DNA from: Shimia haliotis
GTDB taxonomy: Bacteria > Pseudomonadota > Alphaproteobacteria > Rhodobacterales > Rhodobacteraceae
Assembly (NCBI RefSeq): GCF_900114415.1
Contig: NZ_FOSZ01000001.1
Location: 1,020,473 to 1,084,472 of the forward strand
Length of the DNA stretch: 64,000 bases
Direction of reading: 5' to 3'
The translations under genes were made by a program, and so were the position numbers. Positions 7,970 through 17,071 of the stretch are shown here, one piece after another; the first letter of the stretch is position 1, and each line of letters starts with the position of its first letter. The notes beneath the pieces are model-generated. The model made no database searches and was not told where the DNA came from. It saw only the letters and a list, made by a program, of their open reading frames with translations.

Positions 7970-9022
7970 ATGAGCGCTATTCCTATGGCACAGATCCGCC
8001 CTGGTGCGTCGATGGGCGGCGGGTCGCATCTTTCGCGAAAGCAAAAAGCTGCGATTATTGTGCGGTTTCTTTTGAATGAAGGGGCCGAGCTCGAACTCAC
8101 AAACCTCTCAGACGAACACCAATCCGACCTGACCTATCTAATGGCGGAAATGGGCTACATTGATCGAGAGACACTGTCGGACGTCTTGATGGAATTTGCT
8201 CATGAACTCGAATCCATCGGACTGTCTTTTCCCAATGGCATCTCCGGCGCTCTGAATGTCTTGGAAGGTAAAATCAGCCCCCTCACCGCCGCGCGCCTGC
8301 GCAAGGAGGCAGGTGTTCGCGTCGCGGGTCAACCATGGCAGCGTATCCGTGCCCTGCCCGTCAGCGACCTTGTGGATTTGCTGTCTTCAGAAAGCATCGA
8401 AGTGTCGGCTGTTTTGATCTCGAAACTCGACGTGGACAAGGCAGCCAATCTGCTTAGCCAACTGCCCGGAGACAAAGCGCGGCGCATCACCCACACCATG
8501 TCCATGACCAACAAAATCGGTCCCGAAGCCGTTGACCGGATCGGCCTGACGCTTGCGTGTCAAATCGATGACCGCCCACCGCGCGCCTTTTCCGATGGAC
8601 CCGAAAGCCGATTGGGCGCAATCCTCAACAACTCCACCAGCGCCACGCGCGACGACATTCTCACCTCTCTGGATGAAACCGACGCGGATTTCGCAGCAAA
8701 GGTCCGAAAAACGATCTTCACCTATGCTCACATCCACAAGCGCTTGAAAAGTTTGGATGTTCCTTCGGTATTGCGCGACATTGACCAAGGTGATCTGATC
8801 ACCGCAATGACCTACGCGACCGAAGGAGACCTAGGCCTATCAACCGAGTTTATGCTGGAGAACATTCCCAACCGGCTGGCCGATCAACTGCGCGAAGGCG
8901 TCGAAGATCGCGGCACCGTCAAGTTGGCCGAGGCAGAACCGGCAATGGCGGAAATCACCAAGACCATTCGCGAAATGGCTCGGCTCGGGGACATCGAATT
9001 GATTGTACCCGACGAAGACTAA
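7970..9022 (+). CDS. fliG: FliG-type flagellar motor switch protein (divergent)
   Basis: A 350-residue FliG homologue (rotor C-ring protein that couples the stator to rotation). The N-terminal part starts with the family-typical LSRKQKAAIIVRFLL. The middle armadillo domain lies at about residues 115-240. The C-terminal torque domain includes ADQLREGVEDRGTVKLAEAE. The usual E-H-P-Q motif of the middle domain is replaced by E-S-I-E in LLSSESIEVSAVLISKL. The start at 7970 has AAGGAG at good spacing. No other flagellar gene is in the window, so this is an isolated copy; it may be the sole FliG or a paralogue. Confidence 0.8.
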   Translation: MSAIPMAQIRPGASMGGGSHLSRKQKAAIIVRFLLNEGAELELTNLSDEHQSDLTYLMAEMGYIDRETLSDVLMEFAHELESIGLSFPNGISGALNVLEGKISPLTAARLRKEAGVRVAGQPWQRIRALPVSDLVDLLSSESIEVSAVLISKLDVDKAANLLSQLPGDKARRITHTMSMTNKIGPEAVDRIGLTLACQIDDRPPRAFSDGPESRLGAILNNSTSATRDDILTSLDETDADFAAKVRKTIFTYAHIHKRLKSLDVPSVLRDIDQGDLITAMTYATEGDLGLSTEFMLENIPNRLADQLREGVEDRGTVKLAEAEPAMAEITKTIREMARLGDIELIVPDED

Positions 9023-9025
9023 GGC

Positions 9026-9724
9026 CTACTTCATGCGCGCCGCAGCAAGGATCGGGCCACCGTTTGCCACCTGTACCAGAACCACCACCGGACCGTCCCC
9101 TTTTACAGGGGCCGAAAAATCAAGAGGCGCGCGTCCGTTCCATTTTTTCGCGACCTTCCAGTCATCCACGATATTGACATAAGTCAGCGTAAGACCGGCG
9201 TTTTCACCGCGCTTGATGGACACGTCCTCGGATGGGCGATACCGCACCACATGAACGCTCATGTCCTGCTGATTTTCCGCACGCGCGGCAATTGATATCC
9301 GGTTGCCCTTGCGCGCCACATCCAGCGCCACTGTCGGCTTTTTCGCCTTATGCGCCTCAATCAGTTTTTCAACTTTGCCAGGATGTGTTCCAACCACGTG
9401 ATCCGCGCCGTTCACAATCATCTGGGGCGTATACACAGAGCGATGTCCTGAGGCGTGAGCATATAGTTTCTGGCGGTTGGTGTAGTCCGGATTGGCAAAG
9501 TTGTCTTTCCAACCAATGTAGTCCCAGTAATCCACGTGCAATGCCAACGCGATGACGTCTTCGCGCCCAGCCAGTTCCTTGCGCAAATACTCGTCCGCCG
9601 GCGGACAGCTCGAGCATCCTTGCGAGGTATAAAGCTCCACCACCACCGGATAGGTGGTCTGCGCTGTCACCGCACTTGCCATTACAAACCAAAGGGTTGC
9701 AAAGAGAGCTGCCGCTTTTGTCAT
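9026..9724 (-). CDS. Secreted DUF1223 thioredoxin-fold protein
   Basis: A 232-residue protein of the DUF1223 family, with a signal peptide (cut near TAQ-TT, residue 22). The redox-type motif C37-S-S-C40-P-P-A-D follows VVVELYTSQG. It is probably periplasmic, with a thioredoxin-like N-terminal part and a beta-rich C-terminal part. Convergent with fliG (3 nt between stops). The cysteine pair suggests thiol chemistry, but no function is established for the family as far as I know. Confidence 0.8.
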   Translation of the reverse strand: MTKAAALFATLWFVMASAVTAQTTYPVVVELYTSQGCSSCPPADEYLRKELAGREDVIALALHVDYWDYIGWKDNFANPDYTNRQKLYAHASGHRSVYTPQMIVNGADHVVGTHPGKVEKLIEAHKAKKPTVALDVARKGNRISIAARAENQQDMSVHVVRYRPSEDVSIKRGENAGLTLTYVNIVDDWKVAKKWNGRAPLDFSAPVKGDGPVVVLVQVANGGPILAAARMK

Positions 9725-9945
9725 TATTGGTCCATTCCGTGAATTATCCCCTTAGCCAGTTCTACGTCGGGAAGGACCGTAACACCAATCAACGTTTTGA
9801 GAGTAACCAGTGAGGCCGCGCGCCAAAACAGGCAGACCCAGCCAAAGTGCCATTTTCCAGCAACCAACACTGTAAACGCGGCGTCCTATCGAGCAGACGC
9901 CGGAAACGCGACCAGTGACACAGGCGCGACTGTCGCGCCCCTAGA

Positions 9946-10512
9946 TCATTTAAGGCTGTCCATGGCCGGTCGCAGTCGCTCGTCAATCTCGCGCTGGGTC
10001 ACAGGGCCGGCAATGCGCAGCACCACGTTGCCAGCGCCATCAATCAGATAGGTCTCAGGCACACCATAGACCCCCCAATTCAGCGCCATGCGACCGGTAT
10101 TGTCCGCGCCCCCTTTGGCATAGGGATCCCCCAGATCGCGGAGAAACTGAACCGCGTTGCCCTCGGGATCTTTGTAGTTCACCCCAAGTATCTCGATGCC
10201 TTCGGCCTTCAACGCCATAAGATTGGGATGTTCAACGCGGCATGGCCCACACCAACTTGCCCAAAAGTTCACCAACGTCATCTCGCCGGTACGCAGATCC
10301 GCATCACTCAGCATCTCCATATCCGGAAAGGGCGCGACCTGAACCGCGGGGGCCTGTTTGCCAACCAATGCACTCGGCAATTCGTCAGGGTTTTCGCGGT
10401 TCATACCCAGAAGGAACAACAACGCGAGCCCGCCAAACAAAATCGGCGGCAACAGCATCAATAGGGAAATGCCCTTCTTTTTCGGGCTCTCTTGAGGGGT
10501 GTTATCGGTCAC
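9946..10512 (-). CDS. ccmG: Thiol:disulfide interchange protein CcmG/DsbE
   Basis: A 188-residue membrane-anchored thioredoxin that keeps apocytochrome c cysteines reduced in system I cytochrome c maturation. One N-terminal transmembrane helix lies at about residues 14-36. The active site W-C-G-P-C has cysteines 88 and 91, and the cis-proline region YGVPETYLID follows. I chose the GTG at 10512: GGAGG lies 9 nt upstream, whereas the longer frame would need a TTG. The gene overlaps the end of ccmD by 11 nt. Last gene of the ccm group here. Confidence 0.92.
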   Translation of the reverse strand: MTDNTPQESPKKKGISLLMLLPPILFGGLALLFLLGMNRENPDELPSALVGKQAPAVQVAPFPDMEMLSDADLRTGEMTLVNFWASWCGPCRVEHPNLMALKAEGIEILGVNYKDPEGNAVQFLRDLGDPYAKGGADNTGRMALNWGVYGVPETYLIDGAGNVVLRIAGPVTQREIDERLRPAMDSLK

Positions 10513-10654
10513 GGCGTCGCGCCTCCGCTGCTTCAAGCTCCACGCGGGCGCGGCGCGCGGCCCGAACGCTCAAAAGCACAAGAGCGCCTAACAAAACGAT
10601 GGCCACGCCATAGGCAGATAGGACTTCGGCGGCATATTTTCCCAGATCAGGCAT
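10502..10654 (-). CDS. ccmD: Heme exporter protein CcmD
   Basis: A 50-residue single-span membrane protein, MPDLGKYAAEVLSAYG..., with a hydrophobic helix at about residues 8-30 and a basic/acidic C-terminal tail. This matches CcmD, which helps release heme-loaded CcmE from CcmABC. Its ATG overlaps the ccmC stop (TGATG), so it is translationally coupled. Confidence 0.88.
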   Translation of the reverse strand: MPDLGKYAAEVLSAYGVAIVLLGALVLLSVRAARRARVELEAAEARRRDR

Positions 10655-11406
10655 CAACCCAAATGCTCCCGTGCCAAGAGCGCCTTGGTCCGGCGCTTGT
10701 GAATTTCGGTCCGCGTGCGCAACAAAACAAGCGCCACAAACAGAAGAACAAACCCAATGATGCAAAGAAACAAAGGGTAGAAAAAGATGTTGGAGACCTT
10801 TTCCTCGGTGTCCGTGCCTGTCACTGCGCCTGCGCGCATCACCGAGGCCCCCTGATGGAGGCCCTGATTCCAAAAGTTCACTGCGTATCGGCTAAGCAGT
10901 GCGAAAACCGACCCCACAATGCACAGAACAGAAGTCAGATCCGCAGCGGTGTCCGGATTGTCGATCGCTTCCCAGAGGGCCAAGTAGCCAAGATAAAACA
11001 GGAAAAGAATAAGAAAAGACGTCAGTCGTGGATCCCAGACCCACCATGTGCCCCACATCGGTTGTCCCCAGACGGCACCGGTAAACAAAGCGATCAAAGT
11101 CATGATAACACCGACTGACGCAGCCCCCTTGGCCGCCAGCACCGACACATGGTGACGCCGCACGAGCCAAATTAAAGAGGTCACAAGCATCATCGCCCAG
11201 ATGTTGATTGCCATCATCGCCGAGGGCACGTGCAGATAGATGATCTTTACCGTTGACCCTTGGCGGAAATCATCAGGCGTGAAGAAAAACCCCCAGACAA
11301 GGCCAACCACCAGCGCAACCGCGGCGAAGCCGGACACCCATGGCAGAACCACCCCTGCCAGTCTGCTGAACTTCACCGGATTGGCGTTTTCCCAGATCGA
11401 ACTCAT
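10654..11406 (-). CDS. ccmC: Heme exporter/heme lyase-type protein CcmC
   Basis: A 250-residue inner-membrane protein with six predicted helices. It loads heme on CcmE with the CcmAB ATPase. The tryptophan-rich heme-handling motif WGTWWVWDPRLTS lies at about residues 118-130, flanked by the probable axial histidines His60 and His184. AGGA lies 7 nt before the ATG. An 88-nt gap with a long inverted repeat separates it from ccmB. Confidence 0.95.
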   Translation of the reverse strand: MSSIWENANPVKFSRLAGVVLPWVSGFAAVALVVGLVWGFFFTPDDFRQGSTVKIIYLHVPSAMMAINIWAMMLVTSLIWLVRRHHVSVLAAKGAASVGVIMTLIALFTGAVWGQPMWGTWWVWDPRLTSFLILFLFYLGYLALWEAIDNPDTAADLTSVLCIVGSVFALLSRYAVNFWNQGLHQGASVMRAGAVTGTDTEEKVSNIFFYPLFLCIIGFVLLFVALVLLRTRTEIHKRRTKALLAREHLG

Positions 11407-11426
11407 GCGTCTGTCCTAGCTGCGTT

Positions 11427-11477
11427 AATCATTGTCTGCACCTCACATCGCCGAGAGCGGGTGCGCAGACATTGATT
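11427..11477 (-). other. Inverted repeat in the ccmB-ccmC gap
   Basis: The arms 11427-11442 (AATCATTGTCTGCACC) and 11460-11477 are imperfect inverted repeats (core TGTCTGC/GCAGACA) around a 17-nt loop. They fill most of the only sizeable gap within ccmABCD. In mRNA this would form a long hairpin between ccmB and ccmC. It may act in processing, partial termination or stability; no U-tract is visible. Confidence 0.5.
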
Positions 11478-11494
11478 TGGATTAAACTTTTGGC

Positions 11495-12151
11495 TCACCG
11501 CAGATTTATCCGCAAAACCAGCGCGCTCGCAAAGGGCAAAAGTGCAATTGCACCAAAGGTTATTCCGGCAAGCATCAAAAGTGGAGTGGTCGTTGCCTGC
11601 CCCTCTGCCCCCCGACGCGCGAGCTCCGCACCAAAAATCAGGGTCGGAACGTAAAGCGGCAGCACCAACAGCGAGAGCAAAAGCCCTCCGCGTTTCAGCC
11701 CCACGGTCAGAGCCGCTCCGAAAGTGCCAACAACACTGAGAGCCGGCGTTCCAACCGCCAGAGACAGGATCAGCCACACATAGCCGGGCGCAGGCAGGTT
11801 CAAAAGCAATCCGAACACCGGCGCCGCAATCACCAACGGAAGGCCGGTCGTGATCCAATGGGCCAGAGATTTCACCGCAACCACCCCCTCCAGAGGGAGC
11901 GGCGACGTGGCCACGAGATCAAGAGTGCCATCTTCCCAGTCCAGCGCCAGAATACGATCAAGCGACAGCAGACAGGCCAACAACGCGCCCAGCCAGAGTA
12001 TTCCAGGAGCAATGCGGGACAGCAAAACGCTCTCCGGACCCACGGAAAACGGCACAAGTATCACAACAATAAGAAAAAACGCGAGGCCAAGTCCAAACCC
12101 GCCACCGGCGCGCACGGCCAGTTTCAGGTCACGTGTCAAAAGCGCGATCAT
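11495..12151 (-). CDS. ccmB: Heme exporter permease CcmB
   Basis: A 218-residue polytopic inner-membrane protein with six hydrophobic segments. Its [36 protein letters not shown] stretch is typical of CcmB. It forms the ABC complex with CcmA. Its ATG overlaps the ccmA stop (ATGA, 4 nt). Confidence 0.94.
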   Translation of the reverse strand: MIALLTRDLKLAVRAGGGFGLGLAFFLIVVILVPFSVGPESVLLSRIAPGILWLGALLACLLSLDRILALDWEDGTLDLVATSPLPLEGVVAVKSLAHWITTGLPLVIAAPVFGLLLNLPAPGYVWLILSLAVGTPALSVVGTFGAALTVGLKRGGLLLSLLVLPLYVPTLIFGAELARRGAEGQATTTPLLMLAGITFGAIALLPFASALVLRINLR

Positions 12152-12768
12152 AGAAAACTCTCGTCAAATCCGGCGGGGTCCGCGTGGTGCCCTGTGGCTT
12201 TGAAGGGGCCGACATCCAACACATCGCCCTCCAGACCAAGGTCGATATGCGTGGCAATCAACGCACTTCCTCCCGCCGCCAAATGCGCCCGAACAGCGTC
12301 AGCAAATCTGGCGACCGACTGGGTATCAAGAGACACTGTCGGCTCATCCAAAATCCAGATCGATCGCCCCGTCACCAAAAGCCGCGCCAAACCAAGTCGA
12401 CGCTTTTGACCGGCAGACAAAGCGCCAGCCAGCCTTGGCAAAAGATCCTCAAGATCAAAGGCTTGAACGGCCCCATCAATGTCGCTCTGCCCAAAAACGC
12501 TGGCCCAGAACCGCAGATTCTCCTCCACCGAAAGCATGGATTTCAACCCGTCCGAATGCGCCGCGTATGCAAAACTCTCCTCGGGGGCATCGACTTTGCC
12601 GGCCATCGGCGGCTGCAAGCCTGCGATGGTGCGCAACATGGTGGTTTTGCCAATGCCGTTTGGTCCGCGTATCACCAATGCACGGCCTGATTTCAGGGTG
12701 AATGACACACCTTCCAGAACGGCAATGCCCCCCCGGGCGACGATCAAATCAGAAACGGTCAAAGTCAT
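12148..12768 (-). CDS. ccmA: Heme exporter ATP-binding protein CcmA
   Basis: A 206-residue ABC ATPase of the cytochrome c maturation complex. Walker [10 protein letters not shown] is at about residues 35-43, the signature [13 protein letters not shown] near 117-129, and Walker B IWILDEPT near 138-145. It is the first gene of ccmABCD-G. The gap upstream (12769-13001) carries the second copy of the 11-bp-period repeat, so its promoter may lie there. Confidence 0.95.
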   Translation of the reverse strand: MTLTVSDLIVARGGIAVLEGVSFTLKSGRALVIRGPNGIGKTTMLRTIAGLQPPMAGKVDAPEESFAYAAHSDGLKSMLSVEENLRFWASVFGQSDIDGAVQAFDLEDLLPRLAGALSAGQKRRLGLARLLVTGRSIWILDEPTVSLDTQSVARFADAVRAHLAAGGSALIATHIDLGLEGDVLDVGPFKATGHHADPAGFDESFL

Positions 12769-12860
12769 GCCTTGGGATTAGCTCATCCGCGCTGACGACA
12801 AAAGAGAAAACACCGCCGGAACGCCAGAGGCGACACCCTGTCGCCAAAGGCAAAGCAGCT

Positions 12861-12904
12861 CGCAGCGCAGCGTCGGCAAAACATCGGTATTGCGTCGGCG
12901 CCGC
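12861..12904 (+). repeat. Second copy of the 11-bp periodic repeat, upstream of ccmA
   Basis: Units on the plus strand: a degenerate CGCAGCGCAGC, then GTCGGCAAAAC, ATCGGTATTGC, GTCGGCGCCGC. The last three match units 2, 3 and 4 at 1713-1755 (minus strand) in the same order, with one, one and three differences, all transitions. It lies about 95 bp upstream of the ccmA start, but its orientation is opposite to that gene. Confidence 0.8.
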
Positions 12905-12963
12905 GCCAGCCGCGGCTTACGCGCGCCTCGTTTCTTCCTATTGCCCAAAATACCTTGGGGTGA

Positions 12964-12992
12964 GCAGCGCAGCTGCGAGGGGCAAGGCCCCT
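12964..12992. other. Paired intergenic hairpins
   Basis: Two adjacent dyads follow the stop of the Mth938-like gene on its downstream side: GCAGCGCAGCTGC (12964-12976) and AGGGGC-AAG-GCCCCT (12978-12992). They may terminate or stabilise the upstream transcript. No U-tract is present. A similar AGGGG-N4-CCCCT dyad occurs at 18692-18705. Confidence 0.4.
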
Positions 12993-13001
12993 GCTCTGCT
13001 C

Positions 13002-13355
13002 TCACAACGGCAACACCACCGCCGCCACGCGGCGGCCTTCGCTGACCAGAACGTTGTAAGTCCGGCAGGCGGACGCCGAGGCCATGGGCTCGACGCCGAT
13101 CCCTGCCGCCTCCATCGCGTCCCGAAATTCCTTGTTGACCGGTGCCATCGTCTCTCCGGTGCCCATAAGGATAAAGTCCACCTTATCTTTGAGCGCCAAC
13201 ACAGCCTCGACATCGTCATAGCCACCCCAGCTGCGGGCACCGGTTGCAGTGATGATGGCGCCGCCATGAATGACATCGCCGTTGACGCGGAAAAACCCGG
13301 GACCATATCCGTCAATCGGGACAGCATCCTCATAGTGCACTTCGCTGATCTGCAT
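13002..13355 (-). CDS. Mth938-like domain protein (DUF498/NDUFAF3 family)
   Basis: A 117-residue protein of the Mth938/DUF498 family, related to the mitochondrial complex I assembly factor NDUFAF3. The segments DGYGPGFFRVNG and the family-typical DFILMGTGETM are clear, and the C-terminal half contains SACRTYNVLVSEGRRVAAVVLPL. The start lies 3 nt after the stop of the TSUP gene. In alphaproteobacteria this gene is commonly near secDF, as here. Molecular function is not established. Confidence 0.85.
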   Translation of the reverse strand: MQISEVHYEDAVPIDGYGPGFFRVNGDVIHGGAIITATGARSWGGYDDVEAVLALKDKVDFILMGTGETMAPVNKEFRDAMEAAGIGVEPMASASACRTYNVLVSEGRRVAAVVLPL

Positions 13356-13358
13356 TTG

Positions 13359-14120
13359 TCACCCTCCGAAATTGAGAAACGGCAACCCAGACAAAGCCGC
13401 TCCTGCGATGACCACATAGGCCACGCCTCGGTATAGCCGCTCCCGCGCCGGATGGAAGAGCGCCCCGCCCAGCAGATTGCCCGCCAAGGCAGGCAAAGCC
13501 AAGGCCAGACCGATCACAAAGGCGAGCGGTTCAAACCCGCCAAGCACCAACAGAACAGCAATCAACAGAAGATCGTAGAAAAAGAGATAAGCGGTGGTGT
13601 TTGCCCGCACCACGGTCGGAGAATGGGGGCTGGCCATATAGAACAAAATCACAGGCGGCCCCGGCAGGCCCGCAGCGCCTCCAAGAAACCCGCCCGCTCC
13701 GCCAATGCCCCAGACCATCGGCGGCGTGACCGCGCCGCGATAGCGCAATCCCGAGACCAGCACCACAAGCATGCCCAGTGTCAGCAGAGAAACCGCATAT
13801 CGGAAAATGTCGGGATCCACGCGCGTTAACACCCAGAGCCCCACGGGCAACAACAGCACAACACCCCCCATCAGTCGCATCAAATCACGTGGATGACCTT
13901 TGCGCAGGGCGGCGGGCATGTGCACGGCGGGCGCAATGATGTCCATCGCCGCCAGCGACAGGATCGTCCACAACGGCGGCATCACCTGTGCTGCCACAGG
14001 CAGATAGATCAAAGCTGTTCCAAAACCGGAAAAGCCGCGAATGACGCCCGCGACAAAGGCAGCCAAGGCGACCCAGGCAAGGCCCTCAAGGGCCAGTGCC
14101 TGGGTCAAGAGATCAGGCAT
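13359..14120 (-). CDS. TSUP-family (TauE/SafE) membrane permease
   Basis: A 253-residue polytopic membrane protein (about eight segments) of the sulfite exporter TauE/SafE family. Twin family motifs are visible: GVIRGFSGFGTAL at about residues 25-37 and GGAGGFLGGAAGLPGPPVILFY at about 138-159. The substrate is probably an anion of sulfur or an organic acid and cannot be specified. It overlaps the end of secF by 8 nt and is co-transcribed with it. Confidence 0.87.
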   Translation of the reverse strand: MPDLLTQALALEGLAWVALAAFVAGVIRGFSGFGTALIYLPVAAQVMPPLWTILSLAAMDIIAPAVHMPAALRKGHPRDLMRLMGGVVLLLPVGLWVLTRVDPDIFRYAVSLLTLGMLVVLVSGLRYRGAVTPPMVWGIGGAGGFLGGAAGLPGPPVILFYMASPHSPTVVRANTTAYLFFYDLLLIAVLLVLGGFEPLAFVIGLALALPALAGNLLGGALFHPARERLYRGVAYVVIAGAALSGLPFLNFGG

Positions 14121-15081
14121 CCACGTTGGCGAACTGGTTGCCGGCCGTGTTGTCTGGTTTGGACCAGTCGCGTTTCACGCCGAGTTTCAGCAGAACCGCA
14201 GAGGCGATAAAGATCGACGAATAAGTCCCGACAATCACACCCCAGATCATTGCGAAAACAAAGCCGCGGATCACGTCGCCACCCAGCACAAAAAGCGAGA
14301 TCAGCGCCAGCAGTGTAGTAACAGAGGTCATCACCGTCCGGCTAAGGGTCTCGTTGATCGAGAGGTTCATGACCTCTTTCAGTTCCATCTTTTTGTACTT
14401 GCGCAGATTTTCCCGCACGCGGTCAAAGACCACCACGGTGTCGTTCAGCGAGTAGCCGACGATGGTCAGAAGGGCCGCGATGATGGCAAGGTCAAACTTG
14501 ATTTGCAGTTCGGAAAAGACGCCGATGGTCAGCACAACGTCGTGCACAAGGGCCGCAACCGCACCAAGGGCAAACTGCCATTCAAAGCGCAACCAGATAT
14601 AGATCAGCACCGCGCCAATCGCCAAAAGAACGGCGATCACAGCGGTTTGGATCAACTCGCCGGAAACCTTGGGACCAACGGACTCGACAGACACAAACGT
14701 AATGTCCGGTGCCACGGTCTTCAGCGCCACCTCAACTTCGCGGATCACATCCGCTGTCACCGCTTCCTCGCCCTCTTGGGCCTGAATGCGGATCATGGTG
14801 ACATTCTGGTTCTCGTCGAAATTCACGTCAAACACTTCGGTGATTGTCACATCGCCCAGCTCCAGCGGCACAAGAGCGTCACGATACTCAGAAACCACCA
14901 CTTGCTGTGCGCTTTCGGTGCGGATCGTGGTGCCACCCTTAAAGTCGATGCCAAAGTTCAACCCCACAACAAAGAAGCTGACCATGGCAGCCACCATCAG
15001 AGCTCCGGAAATTCCAAGCCAGAGGAACGGGCGGGAGAAGAAATCCCATTTGGTGTCTTGGGGAACAAGTCTCAAACGCAT
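14113..15081 (-). CDS. secF: Protein translocase subunit SecF
   Basis: A 322-residue inner-membrane subunit that with SecD uses the proton gradient to drive late steps of Sec export. The motif GLNFGIDFKGGTTIR is in the first periplasmic region, and the C-terminal YSLNDTVVVFDRVREN motif is near residue 215. The start at ATG 15081 has GAGG upstream and lies 4 nt after the secD stop. Confidence 0.95.
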   Translation of the reverse strand: MRLRLVPQDTKWDFFSRPFLWLGISGALMVAAMVSFFVVGLNFGIDFKGGTTIRTESAQQVVVSEYRDALVPLELGDVTITEVFDVNFDENQNVTMIRIQAQEGEEAVTADVIREVEVALKTVAPDITFVSVESVGPKVSGELIQTAVIAVLLAIGAVLIYIWLRFEWQFALGAVAALVHDVVLTIGVFSELQIKFDLAIIAALLTIVGYSLNDTVVVFDRVRENLRKYKKMELKEVMNLSINETLSRTVMTSVTTLLALISLFVLGGDVIRGFVFAMIWGVIVGTYSSIFIASAVLLKLGVKRDWSKPDNTAGNQFANVDA

Positions 15082-15085
15082 GGGA

Positions 15086-16747
15086 TTATACCTCGATTGT
15101 CTTGGGTCGGCGGCGTTCAAACCACATGACGATAATCAGACGGGTCACAAAAATCGCCGTGAAGACCGAAGTCATGATGCCAAGCCCCAACGTGATGGCA
15201 AAGCCGCGCACAGGGCCGGAGCCCACGGCAAAGAGGATCACGGCGGTGATGAAGGTGGTGATGTTGGCGTCCAGAATGGCCGAGAGCGCTTTTTCATAGC
15301 CAAGATCAATCGCCCGCGCCGGCCCTTTGGAGGTTTTGAGTTCCTCGCGGATACGTTCAAACACCAGCACATTGGCGTCCACCGCCATACCGATGGTCAA
15401 AACGATCCCCGCAATACCAGGCAGCGTCAGTGTGGCGCCGATCAAGCTGAGCAGGCCGAAGATCAGACCCACGTTGATGATCAAGGCGATGTTGGCAAAC
15501 AGGCCAAAGGTGCCATAGCTCAGGAACATAAAGACCAGCACAGCGACAAAAGCCACGATACAGGCGATGCGGCCCGCCTCGATGCTGTCTTGGCCCAGTT
15601 CTGGACCAATCGTGCGTTCCTCAAGAAATTCCAGACCCGCCGGCAGCGCACCGGCGCGCAGCAGAACCGCGAGGTTGGTGGTTTCTTCAACCGTAAAGCG
15701 TCCGGTGATGATGCCGGAGCCACCCGGGATATGGCTTTGGATGGTGGGGGCCGAGACCACTTCGCCATCCAGCACAATTGCAAAGGGGCTGCCGATGTTT
15801 TCCGCTGTGTAATCGCCAAACTTGCGCGCGCCGGTGGGATTGAAGCGGAAGTTCACCGCAGGGCGCCCGTTCTGGTCATAGGTTGGCTGTGCGTCCACCA
15901 GTTCTTCGCCGGTCACAACAGGCGCACTTTCGATGGTGTAATAAACGCCTTCCTCATCCAGAGACGGCAGGATTTCATTGCCAATGCCAGCTGATGCGTC
16001 AGGATTTGAGCCGCGTCCGACAACAGGGTTGAAGGTCAACTGGGCCGTTGTGCCGATGATGTCCTTGAGCTCTGACGCCGAACCAATGCCCGGTACCTGA
16101 ATCAGGATACGATCCGCGCCCTGACGCTGAATGGTCGGCTCACGTGTGCCCACCTCGTCGATCCGGCGACGCACGATTTCCAATGCCTGTTGAACAGTGC
16201 GCTCGTCAGTTGCCAGCTTTTCGGCCTCCGACAGCTGCACAACAATGGTGTCGCCATCCACGGAAACCTGCAAATCCGTTGCCCCTGCGCCGGTCAAAGA
16301 GACCACTGGTCGCGCCAGACCACGCACAAGGCTTGCGGCCTCCTGAATGGCTTCGGGCTTGGAGATTTTCACGCGCAGTTCGTCGACAGGACTCGGTTGC
16401 AGGCGAATGGTGCCGATGGTGGCGCGCTCTTCCCGCAGAAGGTCACGCACCTCAGGCCACATCGACTTGATCCGCGCCTCATAGACGTCCGAGACCTGTA
16501 CTTCGGCCAGAAGATGCGCCCCACCGCGCAAATCAAGACCGAGGTTCACAAGGCCCGAAGGCATCCAGCTCGGCCAGCCTGCAGCGAGTTCTTCAAGGCC
16601 ATTGCCCGAAAGCCCCGCCTCAAGATCGGCGACCGCGTCGTTGTGGGCCTCGACCCGTGGATAAAAGGCATTTGGCAGGGCAAGCGCCAGACCCACCACG
16701 CAGGTGAGCAGGATCAATACCCGTTTCCAGCCGTCGATTTGCAGCAT
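15086..16747 (-). CDS. secD: Protein translocase subunit SecD
   Basis: A 553-residue SecD with six transmembrane segments and a large periplasmic P1 region. The motif NLGLDLRGGAHLL lies near residue 67, and GMAVDANVLVFERIREEL near residue 453. The length is typical of an unfused SecD. It is followed directly by secF and preceded by yajC (42-nt gap). Confidence 0.96.
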   Translation of the reverse strand: MLQIDGWKRVLILLTCVVGLALALPNAFYPRVEAHNDAVADLEAGLSGNGLEELAAGWPSWMPSGLVNLGLDLRGGAHLLAEVQVSDVYEARIKSMWPEVRDLLREERATIGTIRLQPSPVDELRVKISKPEAIQEAASLVRGLARPVVSLTGAGATDLQVSVDGDTIVVQLSEAEKLATDERTVQQALEIVRRRIDEVGTREPTIQRQGADRILIQVPGIGSASELKDIIGTTAQLTFNPVVGRGSNPDASAGIGNEILPSLDEEGVYYTIESAPVVTGEELVDAQPTYDQNGRPAVNFRFNPTGARKFGDYTAENIGSPFAIVLDGEVVSAPTIQSHIPGGSGIITGRFTVEETTNLAVLLRAGALPAGLEFLEERTIGPELGQDSIEAGRIACIVAFVAVLVFMFLSYGTFGLFANIALIINVGLIFGLLSLIGATLTLPGIAGIVLTIGMAVDANVLVFERIREELKTSKGPARAIDLGYEKALSAILDANITTFITAVILFAVGSGPVRGFAITLGLGIMTSVFTAIFVTRLIIVMWFERRRPKTIEV

Positions 16748-16789
16748 GAATGCGGCCTCCGGTCAGGTCGTGCGGTCAGTGAATATGGC

Positions 16790-17071
16790 TTAGCCGTTTG
16801 CCGGCTCGGTCTTGGACAGAACCTGTGCGATGGTCGATTTTACGACGCGCACTTTCACGCCTTCAGCCAATTCAACTTCCACTTCGTTGTCTTCTTTGAC
16901 TTTCGCCACTTTGCCAATCAGACCGCCTTGGGTCACAACCCGATCGCCCTTGCGCAGCGCGTCAACCATCGACTGATGTTCTTTGACTTTCTTCTGCTGC
17001 GGGCGGATCAGCAGGAAATACATGATCGCGAAGATAAGAATGAGCGGCAAAAACTGGCCGAGTTGTTCCAT
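16790..17071 (-). CDS. yajC: Preprotein translocase accessory protein YajC
   Basis: A 93-residue protein with one N-terminal transmembrane helix (FLPLILIFAIMYFLLIRPQQKK) and a small beta-rich cytoplasmic domain (GDRVVTQGGLIGKV). It is the first gene of yajC-secD-secF. Confidence 0.95.
   Translation of the reverse strand: MEQLGQFLPLILIFAIMYFLLIRPQQKKVKEHQSMVDALRKGDRVVTQGGLIGKVAKVKEDNEVEVELAEGVKVRVVKSTIAQVLSKTEPANG

Noticed and set aside
14041..15129. 362-codon plus-strand frame over secF
   Set aside because: The frame mirrors secF codons and the product is His/Asp/Lys-rich with no fold signal.
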